This document shows positions 12,890 to 16,611 of a DNA stretch of 16,611 nt, piece by piece. The notes beneath the pieces were generated by a model that made no database searches, was not told where the DNA came from, and saw only the letters and a list, made by a program, of their open reading frames with translations. The stretch's first letter is position 1; the number at the start of each line of letters is the position of its first letter. Source of the DNA: Thermoproteales archaeon (GTDB lineage Archaea; Thermoproteota; Thermoprotei; Thermoproteales; Thermocladiaceae); NCBI GenBank assembly GCA_027068725.1, contig JAMOMD010000047.1:1-16611 (forward strand), in the 5' to 3' direction. A program made the translations under genes and the position numbers.

Positions 12890-14362
12890 ATGAGCATGAA
12901 GATTCTCCTACTAGGAGAGTGCTCTCGCGAGCACGCGATCGCTGAAGCAATTGCACGTTCTACACACAAGGTGACACTGTATGCCTTGATGCAGCATATG
13001 AATCCAGGAATCAGGAAGTGCTGTAAGGATACTGGAGGAGAAGTTGTTCTAGGAAACTTCCTAGATCCTGAGAAGGTTGTACAGGTAGTCAAAGATAAGG
13101 GTATCGACCTTGTCGTGATTGGCCCAGAAGAACCCCTATTTAGAGGAGTTGTCGATGCTGTTGAAGAGAAGCTAGGAGTACCCTGTATTGGGCCGAGGAG
13201 GGGACCTGCACAGATTGAGCAGTCTAAGGCTTTCATGAGGTACATAATGTGGAAGTACAAGATACCTGGCAGACTCAGGTTCAGAACATTCAGAGATGTT
13301 GCAGAGGCTCTCGAGTACATTAAGGAGACTGGAGAGAGTGTCGCAATCAAGCCTGCGAGACAGGTAGGAGGCAAGGGAGTTAAGATTGTTGCAGATGTGC
13401 AAGCGTACCTGAGAGATGTCAGGACTAGGGTCAAGGAAGTGCATGTAACGAGACTCTATGAGGAGATGGCGAAGTACACGGACATCGAGGACAAGATTCT
13501 GATCGAGGAGAAGGTCGAGGGCGTGGAGTACACATTACAGTGCTTCACAGATGGTGAACATGTTCTACCTCTGCCACTTGTCCAGGACTACAAGCACGCG
13601 TTCGAGTTCAGCATAGGTCCTGAGACTGGTGGCATGGGGTCTATAATGGACAAGACATACACGCTACCATTCATAACTCCTGAAGAGTATGAGAAAAGTG
13701 TAGAGATTGTTCGTCAGCTCGTGCATGCAGTCAAGAAGGAGCTTGGCATCGAGTACAAGGGCATTATTGCTGGCCAAATGATGTTGACTACCTTGTGGGG
13801 ACCAACAATAATTGAGTGCTATGCACGTTTTGGAGATCCTGAAGGTGTGAATGTGCTATCTGTACTTGAGACAGATATCGTGGACATATTTGAGGCAATA
13901 CTAAGCAAGTCTCTTCCAAAGATTAAGCTTAGCTTCAGGCCATGTGCAGTTGTCGTAAAGGCAGTGGCTCCAGTCGGATATCCATTGAACAAGAAGCTTG
14001 CTCAGGGCCATGTGCTTGATATCGATGTTAAGAAGATAGAAGAGAAGGGCTGCAGGATATACTATGGATCAGTACACGAGGAGGATGGAGTCATCAGGAC
14101 TGTCGGATCAAGAGCTGTCGAAATCGCAGGCTTTGGAGATTCCATTCCTGAAGCTGCAGAGAAGGTGAACTCTGTACTGAGGTACGTAACTGCACGTGAT
14201 TGGAGAGTATTCTACAGGCTTGACATTGGGCAAGAAGAGACTCTCAAGAAGATGATCGAGCAAGCCAACATCATAAGATCAGTCTACAAGTCGAGAAATG
14301 TAGAAGAATTGAAAATATACGAATGGATACCTGGTAAAGGACTTAGAGTTATTGAGTATTAA
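12890..14362 (+). CDS. purD: Phosphoribosylamine-glycine ligase (GAR synthetase)
   Basis: PurD joins glycine to 5-phosphoribosylamine using ATP to form GAR, the second purine step. It therefore takes the unstable product of PurF, whose paralogue lies 4 nt upstream. The 490-residue protein has the long archaeal form. The N-terminal domain has ILLLGECSREHAIAEAI (residues 5-21), where the usual GxGxREHA loop reads GECSREHA. VVIGPEEPLFRGVVD follows, then the PS-K entry GPAQIEQSKAFMRYIM. ATP-grasp motifs are VAIKPARQVGGKGVKIV, ILIEEKVEGVEYTLQCF, DYKHAFEFSIGPETGGMGS, and the metal site IIECYARFGDPEGVNVL. The ATG at 12890 follows GGTGAG; a second in-frame ATG is two codons later. The gene is co-transcribed with purS (2-nt gap). 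Confidence 0.95.
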   Translation: MSMKILLLGECSREHAIAEAIARSTHKVTLYALMQHMNPGIRKCCKDTGGEVVLGNFLDPEKVVQVVKDKGIDLVVIGPEEPLFRGVVDAVEEKLGVPCIGPRRGPAQIEQSKAFMRYIMWKYKIPGRLRFRTFRDVAEALEYIKETGESVAIKPARQVGGKGVKIVADVQAYLRDVRTRVKEVHVTRLYEEMAKYTDIEDKILIEEKVEGVEYTLQCFTDGEHVLPLPLVQDYKHAFEFSIGPETGGMGSIMDKTYTLPFITPEEYEKSVEIVRQLVHAVKKELGIEYKGIIAGQMMLTTLWGPTIIECYARFGDPEGVNVLSVLETDIVDIFEAILSKSLPKIKLSFRPCAVVVKAVAPVGYPLNKKLAQGHVLDIDVKKIEEKGCRIYYGSVHEEDGVIRTVGSRAVEIAGFGDSIPEAAEKVNSVLRYVTARDWRVFYRLDIGQEETLKKMIEQANIIRSVYKSRNVEELKIYEWIPGKGLRVIEY

Positions 14363-14364
14363 CC

Positions 14365-14622
14365 ATGAAGTGCATTGTCAGGGTAGAGGTGCGTTTAAAG
14401 AAAGGTTTTCACGATCCTGAAGGTGTTACGGCACTATCCTGTCTAAGAGACCTTGGATTTAAACAGATAGTTGATGTAAAGAGCGGGAAAGTGTACTATC
14501 TAACAATTGAAGCACAAACAAAAGAAGATGTGTTAAAAATTGCAGAACAGGCATGTACAAAACTATTATCAAACCCTGTTAAAGACGAATACAACATATC
14601 AATAATCGAGTGTACAGAATAG
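14365..14622 (+). CDS. purS: Phosphoribosylformylglycinamidine synthase subunit PurS
   Basis: PurS is the small bridging subunit of the three-part FGAM synthetase (PurS-PurQ-PurL) and helps channel ammonia from PurQ to PurL. The 85-residue length is typical. The family pattern is visible: CIVRVEVRLKKGFHDPEGVTAL at the start (residues 3-24), LGFKQIVDVKSGKVYYLTIE in the middle, and a C-terminal helix ending in NPVKDEYNISI. It starts 2 nt after the purD stop, so it is translated from the same message. purQ and purL do not follow; the plus-strand gene run ends here and the next feature is an sRNA on the other strand, so those genes must be elsewhere. Codons shift to A-ending forms in the second half (six of seven Lys are AAA after position 14460). 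Confidence 0.92.
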   Translation: MKCIVRVEVRLKKGFHDPEGVTALSCLRDLGFKQIVDVKSGKVYYLTIEAQTKEDVLKIAEQACTKLLSNPVKDEYNISIIECTE

Positions 14623-14640
14623 TCTATAAATCTAGTAATT

Positions 14641-14701
14641 TCAGCACTCGAGCGCTCATCATTTATCTTTTCTACATCTCAGTTTACCCATTATTCATCA
14701 C
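14641..14701 (-). ncRNA. Box C/D guide sRNA (candidate 3)
   Basis: On the minus strand: box C GTGATGA (14701-14695), a 12-nt guide ATAATGGGTAAA, box D' CTGA (14682-14679), a 16-nt spacer, box C' ATGATGA (14662-14656), an 11-nt guide GCGCTCGAGTG, and box D CTGA (14644-14641). All four boxes are perfect. The long D'-C' spacer is unusual (3-8 nt is normal) and is the weak point. AATATTAT (14734-14727 on minus) is centred about 26 nt before the expected 5' end, 3 nt ahead of box C, which supports independent transcription from inside the upstream membrane-protein gene. Predicted targets are UUUACCCAUUAU and CACUCGAGCGC, methylated at the fifth base; I could not place them. Confidence 0.75.
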
Positions 14702-14715
14702 GTGGCTATACGCCT

Positions 14716-15435
14716 TTAAGCTGAAGATAATATTCTAGCTAATGAAGATTTTGCAGCAACGTAGATCAGTACCCATGATATTATGCTAAGTATAGGGCTT
14801 GCTGCTCCGATAATGCCTGGTACAAATTGTAGTATCAGTGCTATGAGTAGTAGAATAGCTGCTACTTGGAATAGACTGTCTCCTGTATCATTTTTCAGTC
14901 TGAAGAGTCCTATTATAACTCCTATATCGCCTATAGCTAGTAGTATAAATGCGAGAAATATTAATCCTACCGCAGTTGCAGCTGCTGTTTCTATCATTCC
15001 TGATGCTGCTATAATTACTGCTGCTATTATTGCTAGTATTAGTACTATTGGGAATCCTATGTATCCTATTTTTATAAATGTTGATGGTGTTGAATAGCTG
15101 TCAGGTTTGTATAGTGAAAGATCGCTAAATGCAGGTATTAGTTTTACATATATTGCTATTAGGAATAGTATTGAGCTTGCTATTAGTACTAGCACAAGTA
15201 CTATAATGATTGCTAAGGCTGTTGGCGGTATTGTTGTTTGCATAGTCACTTCATGCATAGGATGAAGAGAATATGGCGAAGGCGGCTTGATTGCTAGTCG
15301 CATTATATATGCTATATATGCTGCTTCCGCTATTATTATGATTGATGCAAATAATACTACTGATATTGTAATCAATAGTGCTGCTTTTTTCAGCTTTTCT
15401 AGTCCAGATGCTAGGTAATTGTATGTGAGCGACAT
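14716..15435 (-). CDS. Multi-pass membrane protein, possibly DUF973-like
   Basis: I do not recognise this protein firmly. From ATG 15435 it has 239 residues with five or six hydrophobic segments: AALLITISVVLFASIIIIAE; ALAIIIVLVLVLIASSILFL; GYIGFPIVLILAIIAAVIIA; AVGLIFLAFILLAIGDIGVI; and a last long one, VAAILLLIALILQF to SIISWVLIYVA. A cytosolic N-terminal helix (SLTYNYLASGLEKLKKA) precedes the first. This layout, the LEKLKKAALL start, and the loop with YKPDSYSTPSTFIKIGYIG resemble archaeal DUF973 membrane proteins, so that family is my guess. An upstream in-frame GTG (15501) would add 22 basic residues. ATG 15435 is preferred because TTTATTTA (15457-15464) lies about 26 nt upstream, giving a leaderless message. 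It is divergent from the PAP2 gene. Confidence 0.68.
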   Translation of the reverse strand: MSLTYNYLASGLEKLKKAALLITISVVLFASIIIIAEAAYIAYIMRLAIKPPSPYSLHPMHEVTMQTTIPPTALAIIIVLVLVLIASSILFLIAIYVKLIPAFSDLSLYKPDSYSTPSTFIKIGYIGFPIVLILAIIAAVIIAASGMIETAAATAVGLIFLAFILLAIGDIGVIIGLFRLKNDTGDSLFQVAAILLLIALILQFVPGIIGAASPILSIISWVLIYVAAKSSLARILSSA

Positions 15436-15523
15436 AATGGTTCCTACTCTACATAGTTTATTTAGTCTTTTTATGAAGTAAGAGGTAACAGTTTTGAGCA
15501 CTTGCTTAGCACTATGTCGTCAC

Positions 15524-16384
15524 ATGCAGAATAGGTTAAGTGGCAGAAAACGAGCGCTTGCGATATCTCTTGCGTTGTCAATTCCTGTTCTTGTAATCCT
15601 GCTGTACTCTTTAGTTACGAATAGTGTCTACGGGTGGCTAGTTCTAACATATCTTGGTACAAAGTATGTGACTGTCTTTGCTTGTCTTCTGCTGTTTTTA
15701 ATTAATCCTGAGCTTGGTCTTACAGCATACTCAGCTGTACTTCTTGCTGGATGTACTGCAGCAGCTCTGAAGCTTGTGTTTAAGCTTCCTAGACCACCGC
15801 CAAGTCACTGGCGTGTGAAGGTGAGTGGCTACGGCTTTCCTTCAGGACATGCCACGATGTCATCGGCAGCCTACAGCATTGTTGCACTATACTTCAGGTA
15901 TCCCTGCATAGCTGCTACATGTCTTCTCTTTATCATAGCTGTAGCTCTCTCGCGCGTCATGTTAGGTGTACACTATCCACGTGATGTCATTGGAGGCGCA
16001 GTCATAGGCTTCCTAATTGCACTACTCATGTACATGCTCTACAGGAAGTACAGGACTCCTCTTATTCCATTGGTAGTGTTCGTTATCCTTGGTGCAGTAT
16101 CATACGTGTACTGCAGATATCCTGACTGTCTAAATGCCGTAGCTCTTGGCATTGGTCTAATACTTGCACATGTTCTACTACATGAAAAGTATGAGGTAAT
16201 AAGAAGAGCAACACTAATCAGGAAGAGCATTAGTGCTGTCCTTACCCTATTTCTGTGCCTGATAATTGTCTATGCTATACATGGAGCTGGCCTTGTCCTA
16301 GCTGCTCTAGGACACTTCGTGTGTGGTATAGTACTTGTTGCTTGCCCATATGCTGTGTCAGTTCCCCAGTTGCATCATCATTAG
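15524..16384 (+). CDS. PAP2-family membrane phosphatase
   Basis: A type 2 phosphatidic-acid phosphatase/undecaprenyl- or dolichyl-pyrophosphatase-like enzyme of the cytoplasmic membrane. In archaea such proteins are thought to remove phosphate from isoprenoid diphosphate carriers or lipid phosphates. The three catalytic motifs are complete: K-x6-RP (KLVFKLPRPPP), PSGH (YGFPSGHATMSS) and SR-x5-H-x3-D (SRVMLGVHYPRD), with the PSGH and second His as acid/base and nucleophile. Several hydrophobic helices flank them, and about 110 further residues after the catalytic region add three or four helices. The end is VPQLHHH. ATG 15524 gives 286 residues and an RLSGRKR basic start. A TTG at 15494 would extend it by ten residues and is less likely. 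Its last nine codons overlap a C/D sRNA on the opposite strand. Confidence 0.88.
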   Translation: MQNRLSGRKRALAISLALSIPVLVILLYSLVTNSVYGWLVLTYLGTKYVTVFACLLLFLINPELGLTAYSAVLLAGCTAAALKLVFKLPRPPPSHWRVKVSGYGFPSGHATMSSAAYSIVALYFRYPCIAATCLLFIIAVALSRVMLGVHYPRDVIGGAVIGFLIALLMYMLYRKYRTPLIPLVVFVILGAVSYVYCRYPDCLNAVALGIGLILAHVLLHEKYEVIRRATLIRKSISAVLTLFLCLIIVYAIHGAGLVLAALGHFVCGIVLVACPYAVSVPQLHHH

Positions 16385-16408
16385 TCAGTTAGGGGGACTA
16401 TTCATCAT
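16358..16408 (-). ncRNA. Box C/D guide sRNA (candidate 4), antisense to the PAP2 3' end
   Basis: On the minus strand: box C ATGATGA (16408-16402), a 13-nt guide ATAGTCCCCCTAA, box D' CTGA (16388-16385), a 3-nt spacer CTA, box C' ATGATGA (16381-16375), a 13-nt guide TGCAACTGGGGAA, and box D CTGA (16361-16358). All boxes are perfect and spacing is ideal. Predicted targets are UUAGGGGGACUAU (G5) and UUCCCCAGUUGCA (C5). No TATA box is visible at the expected place near 16438, so it may be processed from a longer transcript. The three His codons and the stop at the PAP2 end are formed by the box C'/spacer complement. Confidence 0.85.
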
Positions 16409-16410
16409 GT

Positions 16411-16611
16411 ATGAGTTACTGGGTTGATACTCGAGGAATGGATCGTGTCCGCTGGATTCTATTCTTTGATGTTCTGCCACGTGTGGCATGGACTACTCCT
16501 GCATCTATTGAGAAGGTATATGAGGAACTTATAAAGTACGTGTACGTTAGCTATAGGGAATTTATTGAAATTGTGAATGAATTCGAGAAGCGTAACATAA
16601 TAAAGATCCTA
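16411..16611 (+). CDS. Unrecognised protein, 3' end beyond the window
   Basis: An open frame runs to the right edge. ATG 16411 gives MSYWVDTRGMDRVRWILFFD; ATG 16438 is an alternative and is preceded too closely by GAGGA. A purine-rich GGGGGA lies 14 nt before 16411. About 67 residues are visible, ending in a helix-rich VYEELIKYVYVSYREFIEIV and EFEKRNIIKIL. The charged helices could belong to a winged-helix domain, but too little is visible to assign a family. It reads in the same direction as PAP2, 26 nt after its stop, with the antisense sRNA between them. Confidence 0.55.
   Translation, partial: MSYWVDTRGMDRVRWILFFDVLPRVAWTTPASIEKVYEELIKYVYVSYREFIEIVNEFEKRNIIKIL

Noticed and set aside
12790..13434. 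Minus-strand frame of 214 codons
   Set aside because: It lies opposite purD and the purF2 end, both of which have full family motifs; it has no recognisable domain and is a shadow frame.

Overview
The window reads as chromosomal DNA of a hyperthermophilic archaeon, most likely a crenarchaeon (Thermoproteota). The evidence is an archaeal uL14 and a Sec61-type SecY, an archaea-only DUF1464 kinase-like protein, an archaeal flavoprotein/ferredoxin fusion, TTTAAA-type TATA boxes placed about 31 nt before start codons (short leaders), an archaeal PurS, and four box C/D guide sRNA candidates. I do not name a genus.

Layout. (1) 1-808: the middle part of a CobN-type cobaltochelatase that stops before the usual C-terminal domain. 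(2) 846-2276 secY; 2413-2464 a C/D sRNA on the minus strand; 2525-2959 uL14; 3050-4213 DUF1464. (3) 4364-4414 a C/D sRNA on the plus strand. Then a minus-strand cluster, 5653 back to 4426: a DUF134 DNA-binding protein and three tiny, extremely biased proteins (Trp/Gly/Met/Tyr-rich; Met/Tyr-rich; Pro/Gln/Tyr-rich with a coiled coil). Together these three look like a DUF5320-type protein split into parts. A perfect 20-bp palindrome lies between the TATA box and the start of the first. (4) 5706-7030: a divergent Lrp-like regulator with a Cys-rich tail, convergent with a flavoprotein carrying two 4Fe-4S sites. (5) 7133-8584 thiI with a rhodanese domain. (6) 8570-14622: purine biosynthesis, with purM (-), a DUF6884 gene (+), purF (-), a divergent second purF paralogue (+), purD (+) and purS (+). 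(7) 14641-16408: a C/D sRNA, a multi-pass membrane protein, a PAP2 phosphatase, and a fourth C/D sRNA antisense to the PAP2 3' end. A partial unrecognised gene runs off the right edge.

How it works together. The pur genes cover PRPP to phosphoribosylamine (PurF), then GAR (PurD), the PurS subunit of FGAM synthetase, and AIR synthesis (PurM). The second PurF keeps the PRPP-site and Fe-S residues but has lost most glutaminase motifs. The two purF promoters share TTTAAA-N4-CATGTAAA-N-GAAC, which suggests joint control or an old duplication. DUF134, the low-complexity proteins, the Cys-rich regulator and the flavoferredoxin form a plausible metal/redox neighbourhood. That part is the best candidate for an undescribed system.

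The window is compact. Three successive convergent gene pairs overlap at their 3' ends by 15-19 nt, and no gap without a gene exceeds 300 bases.
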